Source: Pseudomonas taeanensis MS-3 (GTDB lineage: Bacteria; Pseudomonadota; Gammaproteobacteria; Pseudomonadales; Pseudomonadaceae). Taken from it: 64,000 nt of DNA. Positions 1-8,319 of this stretch are shown piece after piece. How positions within the stretch are numbered: the stretch's first letter is position 1; each line of letters opens with the position of its first letter. Under the pieces are notes generated by a model that worked only from the letters and a program-made list of their open reading frames with translations, had not been told where the DNA came from and did no database searches. A program made the position numbers and the translations under genes. The stretch is from positions 282,432 through 346,431 of the forward strand of contig NZ_AWSQ01000006.1 in the NCBI RefSeq assembly GCF_000498575.2, in the 5' to 3' direction.

Positions 1-669
1 ATCCCTGGCATTTTTTCCCCTGCTGAAGTGGCGCAGATTCGCCAAGCACTTGAACAAGCCGAATGGGTGGATGGCAAGGTCACAGCGGGTTATCAATCCG
101 CCAAAGCCAAGCACAACCTGCAACTGCCGGAAGACTCTCCTCTTGCACGTGATATCAGCGAATCCATGCTGCAGCGCCTGTGGCTAAACCCCCTATTCAT
201 GTCCGCCGCCTTGCCGCACAAGGTTTTCCCTCCGTTGTTCAACTGTTACACCGCCGGTGGCTCATTCGATTTCCATATCGACAACGCCATCCGCCAGGTA
301 CGCAACAGCCCGGAGCGAGTGCGCACCGACCTGTCTGCCACCCTATTCTTCACTGAGCCGGACGAATACGACGGTGGCGAACTGGTGATTCAGGACACCT
401 TCGGCACCCAACGTATCAAGCTGCCGGCTGGTGATCTGCTGCTGTACCCCGCCACAAGCCTGCATAAGGTCGAGGCCGTGACACGCGGCGCGCGCCTGGC
501 ATCGTTCTTCTGGACCCAGAGCCTGGTTCGCGAGGACAGTCAACGCAGCTTGCTGTTCGAGATGGATCAGGCCATTCAGAGCCTGACGCGAGACGTACCC
601 GAGCACCCGGCACTGATCCAGTTGACCGGCAACTACCACAACCTGCTACGCCGCTGGGCAGAGGTCTGA
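1..669 (+). CDS. piuC: PKHD-type Fe(II)/2-oxoglutarate hydroxylase PiuC (5' end cut by window)
   Basis: Cytoplasmic iron- and 2-oxoglutarate-dependent dioxygenase of the PiuC/YbiX family, linked to siderophore receptors; its substrate is unsettled. The reading frame is open from base 1 (first residues IPGIFSPAEVAQIRQ), so the GTG at 28 is not the start. Only a few N-terminal residues should be missing, because family members begin with a short ML-x-IP segment. The metal-binding triad is visible: the His and Asp of FDFHIDNAI and the distal His of SLHKVEAVTRGARL, whose Arg would hold 2-oxoglutarate. The C-terminal part matches the PKHD family. The Sel1-repeat gene follows after 3 bases and is probably co-transcribed. 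Family assignment is firm; the role in iron uptake is from family context. Confidence 0.93.
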   Translation: MPGIFSPAEVAQIRQALEQAEWVDGKVTAGYQSAKAKHNLQLPEDSPLARDISESMLQRLWLNPLFMSAALPHKVFPPLFNCYTAGGSFDFHIDNAIRQVRNSPERVRTDLSATLFFTEPDEYDGGELVIQDTFGTQRIKLPAGDLLLYPATSLHKVEAVTRGARLASFFWTQSLVREDSQRSLLFEMDQAIQSLTRDVPEHPALIQLTGNYHNLLRRWAEV

Positions 670-672
670 ACG

Positions 673-1470
673 ATGAACGTCGTCCTGCACCGCAAGGTAG
701 TACTGACCGACGATGACCTGCCGGCCGCACTGGACAGCGACCCACGCCAGTCGGCCCGCCTGATCCTGACTGCCGCAGGCCAGGGCATCGTCGAGGCGCA
801 AGTGTTGCTCGGCCAGATCCTGCTGGACGGACGCGGCATCAGCAAGGACCCGCCTCTGGCGCTGAACTGGTTCCGCATTGCCGCCCGCAGCGGCAATGCC
901 ATGGCACTGAATATGCTCGGCCGCTGCCTGGAACATGGCTGGGGCTGTTCAGCCGATGCAGCTACAGCGGCGCAACACTACCGCACAGCCACACACGCGG
1001 GGCTGGATTGGGGCATGTACAACCTGGCCAACCTGCTGGCCACCGGACGCGGATTGGCACGGGACCAGGCAAGCGCATTCACCCTCTATCAGCGCGCCGC
1101 CGACCTGGGGCATGCCAAGTCGATGAACCTGGTTGGGCGTTTTTTCGAGGAGGGTCGCCTTGTACCACGCAACCTGCCACTCGCCCATGACTGGTACCGC
1201 CGCTCCGCCGAAGCCGGCGACTTTCGCGGTCAGTTCAGCCATGCCGCCGTGCTCGCCGAACGTAATCACATCGAGCAGGCCCTGGTCTGGCTGCACCGCG
1301 CACTAGAGGCCGGCAATCTGAATTTCCTCCGGTTCGCCCGCCACGCGCTGCTGCAATCCAGCCACGAGGCCATACGCATACTGGCCCGCAACTATTTTTC
1401 CCGTGCCGCCTTGCTCGGTGATGACGACGATCGTCAAGCGCAACGCGACTTTATCCAAAGCCGCGGCTGA
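673..1470 (+). CDS. Sel1-repeat (TPR-like) protein downstream of piuC
   Basis: A 265-residue protein with at least four Sel1-like repeats between about residues 30 and 215. They are recognisable by the alternating A-x-x-LG, G-x-G and A-x-x-W-x-x-AA patterns, for example LGQILLDGRG, LGRCLEHGWG and LANLLATGRG. Such alpha-solenoids act as protein-binding scaffolds; no catalytic motif is seen and no secretion signal is obvious. It starts 3 bases after the piuC stop, so the two are very likely one transcript. The same pair occurs in P. aeruginosa as PA4515-PA4516 (from memory). Its partner is unknown; a role with the iron-uptake genes is inferred from position only. Confidence 0.85.
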   Translation: MNVVLHRKVVLTDDDLPAALDSDPRQSARLILTAAGQGIVEAQVLLGQILLDGRGISKDPPLALNWFRIAARSGNAMALNMLGRCLEHGWGCSADAATAAQHYRTATHAGLDWGMYNLANLLATGRGLARDQASAFTLYQRAADLGHAKSMNLVGRFFEEGRLVPRNLPLAHDWYRRSAEAGDFRGQFSHAAVLAERNHIEQALVWLHRALEAGNLNFLRFARHALLQSSHEAIRILARNYFSRAALLGDDDDRQAQRDFIQSRG

Positions 1471-1636
1471 CCGGCAGGGACACGAATCACTGACGCTGAT
1501 GCACGTGGTTGACGAAAAGCTGTGAGTTTCGCGGTCGAGATCGCCCTCATAGAGCCATGCCTGAAATCTGATGATTCCCCCTGAGTCGGGCGCCCGCTGC
1601 GCACAGACCTCCACTTCCAAATAAAGTTGCAACGTA

Positions 1637-1672
1637 TTTGCATGCGCTAATGCAAAGCAATATCATTCGCAC
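1637..1672 (+). promoter_or_regulatory. Candidate Fur box and adjoining palindrome before the siderophore receptor gene
   Basis: A perfect 7-bp inverted repeat (TTTGCAT at 1637-1643, ATGCAAA at 1650-1656, 6-nt spacer) runs into GCAATATCATTCGCA (1657-1671). The stretch around 1655-1671 fits about 12 of 17 positions of a Fur-type AATGAGAATCATTCTCA site by hand alignment. Fur control is expected for a TonB-dependent siderophore receptor. The site would lie inside the coding region if the upstream ATG codons (1638, 1650) were used, which argues for the later GTG start. Confidence 0.5.
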
Positions 1673-1694
1673 TCTTTTCATGGGGAGTCGCGCG

Positions 1695-3815
1695 GTGACC
1701 GTCTTACGCTTAAATCCACTCTATCTATCGCTGCTGGGCGCCTTCGCCGTGCAGGCCGTACATGCCGAATCGAACACCGCGCTGGAGATTCCTGCCGCCG
1801 TGGTGACCGGGCAACAGCAACAGAGCAGCTACAAGCCCAGCATTAGCAAGAGCGCGCTGAAGATCGATGCGCCTCTGCGCGATATTCCGCAGACAGTCAA
1901 CGTCATCCCGCAGAGCGTGATCAAGGATCAGGGCGCCCAGTCGATGGAAGACGTGCTGAAGAACGTGCCCGGCGTCGGCCTGTCCAACGGCGATGGCCAG
2001 CGCGACCAGGTCACCATCCGCGGCTTCAGCGCTATCGGCGACCAGTACATCGACGGCATTCGCGACGACGCCCTGTACTACCGCGACCTGTCGAATATCG
2101 AGCGAGTGGAAGTGATCAAGGGCCCTGCCGCAGTGCTCTACGGCCGCGGCTCATCCGGCGGACTGATCAACAGCGTGAGCAAGCGCCCGACCTTCGCCCC
2201 GGTGCAGGAAGTCGGCGTCAGCTTCGACAGCGAAGGCAAGAAACGCACCCAGTTCGATGCCGGCTGGGCCGATCAGGAGCACGGCGACAAGGCTTTTCGG
2301 GTCACCGGTGCGCTGGAGGACAGCGACGGCTTCCGCGACGACGCCTTCCTCGAGCGCAAGGCGCTGGCGCCTTCGGCCTATTTCAAGCTGTCCGATGACC
2401 TGGAGCTCAACCTGGGCGCCAGCTACCTGTACGACAAGCGCCTGATCGACTTCGGCATTCCTGCGCTGAACGGTCGCCCGGTGGATGTCGACCCAGGCAC
2501 TCGTTTCGGCTCCGCCGACCCGGATCAGGACTACACCCGCAGCGAGGTGTTCTCCCTCACCGCCGGCCTCGACTACCAGATCAACGACGACTTCAGCCTG
2601 TCCAACACCAGCCGTTACTACCACTACGATCTGGATCGCAACAACACCCTGGCGCACACCGATGCCAACCGCTTCGTTACCGCCGCCAATGGCGAACTGC
2701 TGGTCAAGCTGCGCCGCGGCAACGTGCAGCGCAAGGAAGATGGCTGGTTCAACCAGACCGAGCTGAAGCAGCAAGTCCAGCTCGCCGGCAAGCAGCACAG
2801 CCTGTTGTATGGCGTGGAGCTGGGCCGGCAGTACAAGCACCAGTCGGTATTCAGCCAGAGCGATGTGGCGCGGGTACCGGTGTTCCGCGACGGTCTGGTC
2901 GAGGTGCCGTTCACGGCGGCGCAACAGACCTCCAAGGGACTCAACACCCAGGACACCGCCGGCTTCTATGTACAGGACCTGATCGAACTGGCGCCGCAAT
3001 GGAAGGCCTTGCTTGGGGTGCGCTACGACGTGTTCGACCAAGCCTTCGATGACGACCTGAGCGGCAGCGACATCTCGCGCACCGACCGGACCTGGAGCCC
3101 GCGTGTCGGCCTGGTCTATCAGCCGGACCAGATCCAGTCCTACTACGTCTCGGTGAGCCGCTCCTATCAGCCGTCAGGCGAGACCTTCCCGCTAAACAAT
3201 TCGATCAAAGACCTGGAGCCGGAGCAGACCACCAACTACGAGCTGGGCGGCAAATGGGACCTGCTCGATCAGCGCCTGTCGCTCACCGCCTCGCTGTTTC
3301 GCCTGGAACGCACCAACATGAAGACCAGCGACCCGGCCAATCCCGGCCAGCTGATCCTCGCCGGCGAGCAGCGTACCGATGGCTTCGAGACTACCCTGAC
3401 CGGCCAGCTCAGCGACAAATGGCAGGTGTATGCCGGCTACGCCTACCTGGATGCGCAGATCACCAAGTCCACCAGTTTCACCAACGGCGTGGCCAATGAG
3501 GGCCAGACTCCGACCCTGACCCCGGAGCACAGCGCCAACCTGTGGCTGGTGCGTTCGCTGACCCAGCAATGGCGAGTCGGCATGGGCGCCAACTACGTCG
3601 GCGAGCGCTTCACCGCCCTGGACAACGCCACGGTCATGCCCGGCTACACCACCTTCGATGCCGCGCTGCTGTACAACCAGCCGCAATGGGACGCGGCCCT
3701 GCGCCTGCGCAACGTGTTCGACAAGGAGTACTTCGCCTCGGCCCACGGCTCGGTGGACCTGATCACCCCCGGCGCGCCGCGCAGCCTGGAGCTGAGCGCC
3801 AACTATCGGTTCTAG
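1695..3815 (+). CDS. TonB-dependent (catecholate-type) siderophore receptor, PiuA/Fiu-like
   Basis: Outer-membrane iron-siderophore receptor of about 706 residues. I place the start at the GTG at 1695: a GGGGAG Shine-Dalgarno lies at 1682-1687 with 7-nt spacing. This gives a compact signal peptide (MTVLRLNPLYLSLLGAFAVQ, then AVHA) and leaves the Fur-like site outside the gene. The ATG codons at 1638, 1650 and 1680 lack a ribosome site. After a TonB-box-like segment (EIPAAVVTG) comes the plug domain (DIPQTVNVIPQSVI, VTIRGF, IERVEVIKGPAAVLYGRG), then a long beta-barrel ending in the expected aromatic residue (ELSANYRF). Position after piuC suggests the PiuA/PiuD/Fiu group; the ligand cannot be read from sequence. 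Confidence 0.9.
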   Translation: MTVLRLNPLYLSLLGAFAVQAVHAESNTALEIPAAVVTGQQQQSSYKPSISKSALKIDAPLRDIPQTVNVIPQSVIKDQGAQSMEDVLKNVPGVGLSNGDGQRDQVTIRGFSAIGDQYIDGIRDDALYYRDLSNIERVEVIKGPAAVLYGRGSSGGLINSVSKRPTFAPVQEVGVSFDSEGKKRTQFDAGWADQEHGDKAFRVTGALEDSDGFRDDAFLERKALAPSAYFKLSDDLELNLGASYLYDKRLIDFGIPALNGRPVDVDPGTRFGSADPDQDYTRSEVFSLTAGLDYQINDDFSLSNTSRYYHYDLDRNNTLAHTDANRFVTAANGELLVKLRRGNVQRKEDGWFNQTELKQQVQLAGKQHSLLYGVELGRQYKHQSVFSQSDVARVPVFRDGLVEVPFTAAQQTSKGLNTQDTAGFYVQDLIELAPQWKALLGVRYDVFDQAFDDDLSGSDISRTDRTWSPRVGLVYQPDQIQSYYVSVSRSYQPSGETFPLNNSIKDLEPEQTTNYELGGKWDLLDQRLSLTASLFRLERTNMKTSDPANPGQLILAGEQRTDGFETTLTGQLSDKWQVYAGYAYLDAQITKSTSFTNGVANEGQTPTLTPEHSANLWLVRSLTQQWRVGMGANYVGERFTALDNATVMPGYTTFDAALLYNQPQWDAALRLRNVFDKEYFASAHGSVDLITPGAPRSLELSANYRF

Positions 3816-3985
3816 ACAGTCCGCCTTCGAGCGCCCGAGTCGGTCCGCACAGACCGGGTCGGGTCACCTCGGCGCATTGACCAACCTGCTCAGCACTGCC
3901 GCCTGAGCAGCCGCGCCATCATGTCCCAATCCCTCTCCCTGCACATGAAGGTCACGCGCCGCAGTGTTGACTGCGCCAGGCAGGC

Positions 3986-4693
3986 TCAGGCCTGCGGTAA
4001 CGGATACAGCCGCTCGTCGAACTGCTGCAGACGTGGAAATGCCAAGGGTTGATCCCCCTCGAGCCCGCTCAAGCGCTGCTGGTAGGCGACGAGGAACTCC
4101 TCACGCGCCGCATGGCTGATGTAGGGCACATGCCAGGCGACGAAGGGCGGCAGCACGTCCATGCCGACATAGGCCAGGGTGCCGCGCAACAGCGGCCGCA
4201 GCATGTCCTCCAGCGGACCATGGATGGCGCCCTCACCGAACATATGCTCGCGGCCGCCCAGGGTCAGGCTGACCAGCACCCGCTTGCCGGCCAGGCCGCC
4301 CTGGTCGTAGAAGCGCTTGCCGCCGTAGCAGACCCCGCTGACCAGTACCCGGTCGATCCAGCCCTTGAGAATGGCCGGCACCGAGAACCAATACAGCGGG
4401 AAGTTGAGGATCAGCGTGTCGGCCCACAGCAGCTTGTCCAGTTCGCTCTGGATATCCGCGGCCAGGCCGCCGTTCTTCGCCCCCAGACGCTGCTCCAGGG
4501 CATACACCAGATAATCCGGGTCCTGCCGTTCCGTGAAGTCGGCGGCGCTGGCCACCGGGTTCCAGTTCATCGCATACAGATCGGAGACCTGCACCTGATG
4601 GCCCTGGCCCTGCAGGGTCTCCACCGCCAGATCGCGCAGGGCCGTGGTAAAGGATTGCGGCTCGGGGTGGGCGTGGACTATCAGTACCTTCAT
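3986..4693 (-). CDS. NAD(P)H dehydrogenase (quinone)-type flavoprotein, copy A
   Basis: A 235-residue flavodoxin-fold oxidoreductase of the NQO1/KefF/MdaB kind that reduces quinones or similar electrophiles with NAD(P)H. The N-terminal flavin-binding strand-loop (MKVLIVHAHPEPQSF) and the family core (LNFPLYWFSVPAILKGWIDR) are clear. It lies 17 bases after the ABC ATPase gene on the same strand and is probably the last gene of that leftward operon. It differs from copy B at 12150-12857 by only four residues as I read them (T/S in ADFxERQ, G/R in LExDQP, and the last residues LPQA/LQRA). Similarity stops at the ends of the coding region. Confidence 0.9.
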   Translation of the reverse strand: MKVLIVHAHPEPQSFTTALRDLAVETLQGQGHQVQVSDLYAMNWNPVASAADFTERQDPDYLVYALEQRLGAKNGGLAADIQSELDKLLWADTLILNFPLYWFSVPAILKGWIDRVLVSGVCYGGKRFYDQGGLAGKRVLVSLTLGGREHMFGEGAIHGPLEDMLRPLLRGTLAYVGMDVLPPFVAWHVPYISHAAREEFLVAYQQRLSGLEGDQPLAFPRLQQFDERLYPLPQA

Positions 4694-4710
4694 AAGGCTT
4701 CCTTGGGAGT

Positions 4711-6363
4711 CTAAAGCTGGGATTCCAGGCGCCTGGTCTCGCCGCGCTGGATGAGGAGGCGGTCCAGCCAGTCGGGGTCCATTTCCGGTTCGGATGAAAA
4801 GAGCAGCCCGGTGTAATCCTGGTGCGGCGGAGTGAAAATGGCGTCACGCAAGCCTGCATCGACTACCCTCCCTCGCTGCATCACCAGCACCTCGTCGGCG
4901 ATGGCCCTTACTGTGGCGACATCGTGGGTAATAAACAGGTACGAGACCCCTAGCTGCCTCTGAACTCGATCCAGCAGTTTAAGGATCCCCTCAGCCACCA
5001 ATTGGTCCAGGGCCGAAGTCACCTCGTCGCAGATAATCAGTTGCGGTTCAGCAGCCAAGGCACGGGCGATGCAGATACGTTGTTTCTGCCCGCCGGACAG
5101 TTCGGTAGGCCGGCGCTGCATGTACACATCAGGATCAAGCTCGATCATCTCCAGCAACTCGGCCACCCGTTGCCGCAGTGCCTTGCCCTTGAGACCAAGG
5201 TAGAACGCTAGCGGCCGACCAATGATGTCGACGATGCGCTGTTTCGGGTTCAGCGCCGTATCGGGGATCTGGTAGATCATTTGGATGCTGCGCAGTTGCT
5301 CCTTGCTGCGCTGGCGGAAGCTTCGAGGTAGCTCCTCACCGCTAAGCAACACTTTGCCCGAGGTGGGAGACAACAGTCCGGTGATCAACCGCGCTGTCGT
5401 GCTCTTGCCACTCCCCGACTCGCCAATCACTGCTAGCGTCTGACCGCGATACAGGCTGAGTGAAACATCCTCCAGCACCGGTTGGCTGCCATAACTGGCA
5501 GAAGCACTGCGCACTTCCAGCAACGGCGTCTGGTCCTGCGGCTGCGGCTTTGGCTCGGTGCGGAAACAACGTACGGCCCACAGCGACCTTGTGTAATCTT
5601 GCTGGGGCTCGGCAAGCATATGCCGTGTCGCGCCCTCCTCCACCAGTTTGCCGTGGCGCAACACCATGATGCGGTCGGCCATTTGCGCGACTACCGCCAG
5701 GTCGTGAGTGATATAGATAGCCGCGGTGCCAAAACGCGCCACAGCATCGCGGATCGCCGCCAGTACCTCGATTTGCGTGGTGACATCGAGCGCCGTGGTC
5801 GGCTCATCGAAAATGATCAAGTCCGGACGGCACGCCATCGCCATGGCGGTCATCGCCCGCTGCAGCTGCCCCCCGGAGACTTGGTGCGGATAACTGCGGG
5901 CAATCCGCTGCGGGTCTGGCAGACCCAGCACACGGTACAACTCCAGCGCCTCGACTTCGGCTTGAGCAGGTTTGATCCCGCCGTTTTTCACCGCCGTTTC
6001 AATATGTTGATCAATCAGCCGCTGCGCTGGATTAAACGAGGCCGCAGCACTCTGCGCGACGTAGGCGATGCGCAAACCGCGCAACTTGCGCAACTGCTCA
6101 GCCGAGCAATGCACCAGATCCTGGCCGTCGAAACGGATCGAGCCACGACTGATCCGGCAACCATCACGGGTGTAACCCATCGCCGCCAGCCCAAGAGTCG
6201 ACTTACCAGCACCCGACTCACCAATAAGCCCCAGCACCTCGCCCCTGCGCAGGCTTAGGTCGATACCCTGCACCAAGGGCAGCCAGCCTTCATCGCACTG
6301 CGCTTCGATGTGCAGGTCATGTATTTCCAGCAACAATTCGCCGTCATGTTTATTAGCGCTCAT
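4711..6363 (-). CDS. Dipeptide/oligopeptide-type ABC transporter ATP-binding protein with two fused ATPase domains
   Basis: A 550-residue protein joining DppD-like and DppF-like ATPases. Domain 1 has Walker A GESGAGKST (about 48-56), signature VSGGQ (about 162-166) and Walker B LIIFDEPTTALD. Domain 2 has GESGSGKST (about 314-322), LSGGQ (about 422-426) and LIICDEVTSALD. The start is the ATG at 6363, 8 nt after AAGGAG; the GTG at 6372 sits too close to that site. It energises the two permeases encoded just upstream. Fused ATPases of this kind serve importers for peptides, opines, glutathione or nickel, so the substrate is open. First-domain homology to the DppD type is typical; nothing looks damaged. 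Confidence 0.93.
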   Translation of the reverse strand: MSANKHDGELLLEIHDLHIEAQCDEGWLPLVQGIDLSLRRGEVLGLIGESGAGKSTLGLAAMGYTRDGCRISRGSIRFDGQDLVHCSAEQLRKLRGLRIAYVAQSAAASFNPAQRLIDQHIETAVKNGGIKPAQAEVEALELYRVLGLPDPQRIARSYPHQVSGGQLQRAMTAMAMACRPDLIIFDEPTTALDVTTQIEVLAAIRDAVARFGTAAIYITHDLAVVAQMADRIMVLRHGKLVEEGATRHMLAEPQQDYTRSLWAVRCFRTEPKPQPQDQTPLLEVRSASASYGSQPVLEDVSLSLYRGQTLAVIGESGSGKSTTARLITGLLSPTSGKVLLSGEELPRSFRQRSKEQLRSIQMIYQIPDTALNPKQRIVDIIGRPLAFYLGLKGKALRQRVAELLEMIELDPDVYMQRRPTELSGGQKQRICIARALAAEPQLIICDEVTSALDQLVAEGILKLLDRVQRQLGVSYLFITHDVATVRAIADEVLVMQRGRVVDAGLRDAIFTPPHQDYTGLLFSSEPEMDPDWLDRLLIQRGETRRLESQL

Positions 6364-6368
6364 GTCTA

Positions 6369-7196
6369 TCACTCCTTGAGCCCGCTGGACTTGTGCAGCA
6401 TCCAGTCGACAACGAAATTGACTCCGACTGTCAGCACTGCGACCGCCAGGGCCGGCAGCAGTGGGGTGACATTGCCAAAGGTGATGAGCACCGCGTTATC
6501 GCGGACCATGCTGCCCCAGTCGGCCGTCGGCGGTTGAATGCCCAGGCCGAGGAAGGACAAGGCGCTGATAAACAGGAAGACGAAGCAAAAGCGCAAACCG
6601 AACTCGGCAATCAGCGGCGCCGCGGTATTGGGCAAGACCTCCCGGGTCGCCAACCACCACAGCCCCTCGCCACGCAGCCGCGCGGCTTCGACGAAATCCT
6701 GAACCACCACGTTCATCGCCACCGCCCGGGTCAAGCGGAACACCCGGGTTGAATCCAGCAAGGCAATGACCAGGATCAACGAGGTCGCAGTGGTGCCCAC
6801 CACACTGAGAATCAGCAGGGCGAAGATTAGCTGTGGAATGGCCATGAGAATGTCCACCAGGCGCGACAGGCCCTGGTCCACCCAACCGCTCTTGAGCGCC
6901 GCCACCAGCCCCGCCAGACCGCCAATCAAGAAGGCCAGCAGTGTGGCCGTGAAGGCGATGCCCACGGTGTTGCGCGCACCGTAGATCAGGCGGCTAAACA
7001 TATCCCGACCGAGGTTATCGGTACCCAGGAGAAACTGTCCGTCCCAGGGAGCGAAGCCATCGCCGACTATCTCGGTTTCACCGAACGGCGCCAGCACCGG
7101 CGCCAGAACAGCCAGCAGCACGTAGAGGGCTATTACAATAAATCCGAATTGCGCACTCAGTGGCGCGCGGAGCAACTCTTTGAACAAACGCGTCAT
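6369..7196 (-). CDS. ABC transporter permease, DppC-like
   Basis: Inner-membrane permease of 275 residues with about six transmembrane segments, beginning after a short cytoplasmic N-terminus (first membrane stretch about residues 17-37). The N-terminal OppC-like loop GTDNLGRDMFSRLIYGAR and the cytoplasmic coupling motif EAARLRGEGLWWLATREVLP mark the DppC/OppC family. The stop codon sits 5 bases before the ATPase start, and the gene begins 3 bases after the partner permease, so all are translated from one message. It forms the transport channel together with the DppB-like protein encoded at 7200-8159. Confidence 0.93.
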   Translation of the reverse strand: MTRLFKELLRAPLSAQFGFIVIALYVLLAVLAPVLAPFGETEIVGDGFAPWDGQFLLGTDNLGRDMFSRLIYGARNTVGIAFTATLLAFLIGGLAGLVAALKSGWVDQGLSRLVDILMAIPQLIFALLILSVVGTTATSLILVIALLDSTRVFRLTRAVAMNVVVQDFVEAARLRGEGLWWLATREVLPNTAAPLIAEFGLRFCFVFLFISALSFLGLGIQPPTADWGSMVRDNAVLITFGNVTPLLPALAVAVLTVGVNFVVDWMLHKSSGLKE

Positions 7197-7199
7197 GTC

Positions 7200-8159
7200 C
7201 TACCCCTTTGGATGCATCAGGCGAGGGTTGCTCGCGATGGCAAGCACATCGGCCAGCGTATTGAGCACTACGTAGGTCGCCGCAAAAATCAGACTGCAGG
7301 CCTGCACCACGGGGATATCGCGCTTGGCGACCGAGTCCACCAGCAACTGGCCGAGCCCTGGGTAGACGAAGACCACCTCCACCACCACCACGCCCACCAC
7401 CAGATACGCCAGGTTCAGAGCTACCACGTTGACTATCGGCGCAAGGGCGTTGGGCAAGGCGTGGCGAAAGATGATCCGCGCCTGGCTGATACCCTTGAGC
7501 CGAGCCATCTCGATGTAAGGACTGGCCAGCAAATTGATCAGCGCCGCACGGGTCATGCGCATCATCTGTGCGATCACCACCAGACTCAGGGTCGCCACCG
7601 GCAGCACCGAACGCTCAAACACCTCGCCGAAGGACGCATCGGGTGCCAGGTTGGAGATACTCGGGAACCAGTTGAGCTTCACCGAAAAAAGCATAATCAG
7701 GATGTAAGCGACGAAGAACTCGGGGAAGGAGACCGCACTCAAAGCTGAGGTATTCAGCGCACGATCGAACCAGGAGTTGCGGTACAACGCCGCGAGCATG
7801 CCCAGCAGCAGCGCCAGCGGCACCGAAACGAGCGCGGCCATAGCGGCGAGAGTCAGGGTATTACCCAGTCGTGCACCGACCAGTTCGGAGATCTGCCGCT
7901 GGTTGGCCAGGGATACACCCAAGTCCCCTTGCAGGAAGTTTCCGATCCAATGCATAAAACGCATCAATGGCGGCTGATCCAACCCCAGTTGCGCCCGGAA
8001 GGCCGCTACAGTTTCATCCGTGGCCGCCTGGCCGAGCATGGCCTGGGCAATATCACCAGGGAGCAACCCGACCGCCAGAAAGATAATCACCGACACTGCA
8101 AACAGCGACAGCAAACCCAAAGCCAGGCGCTGCACTAGCAGCAATAAAATACTTTTCAC
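7200..8159 (-). CDS. ABC transporter permease, DppB-like
   Basis: Inner-membrane permease of about 319 residues. Its first membrane helix is SILLLLVQRLALGLLSLFAV, followed by the family segment LLPGDIAQAML and, near the C-terminus, the coupling motif EMARLKGISQARIIFRHALP. I chose the GTG at 8159, 8 nt after AGAGGG (8173-8168); the GTG at 8162 is also possible. The longer frame to 8261 adds a basic, low-similarity tail that fits no family member. It pairs with the DppC-like permease 3 bases downstream. The binding-protein gene lies upstream with about 160 bases between. Confidence 0.9.
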   Translation of the reverse strand: MKSILLLLVQRLALGLLSLFAVSVIIFLAVGLLPGDIAQAMLGQAATDETVAAFRAQLGLDQPPLMRFMHWIGNFLQGDLGVSLANQRQISELVGARLGNTLTLAAMAALVSVPLALLLGMLAALYRNSWFDRALNTSALSAVSFPEFFVAYILIMLFSVKLNWFPSISNLAPDASFGEVFERSVLPVATLSLVVIAQMMRMTRAALINLLASPYIEMARLKGISQARIIFRHALPNALAPIVNVVALNLAYLVVGVVVVEVVFVYPGLGQLLVDSVAKRDIPVVQACSLIFAATYVVLNTLADVLAIASNPRLMHPKG

Positions 8160-8319
8160 CACATCAACCCTCTGCAAACGTTGTGGCTGCAAGCGGCCTG
8201 CGTAGCGAGTGTGATGAATCATTTTCGAGGGCACTGATAGCGCACTACCGCTTCTCGGCATCCCAAAACGAGTGAATCACCAACCCCACAGGCCACTAGA
8301 TGCAGCAGGCGTACGGCAT

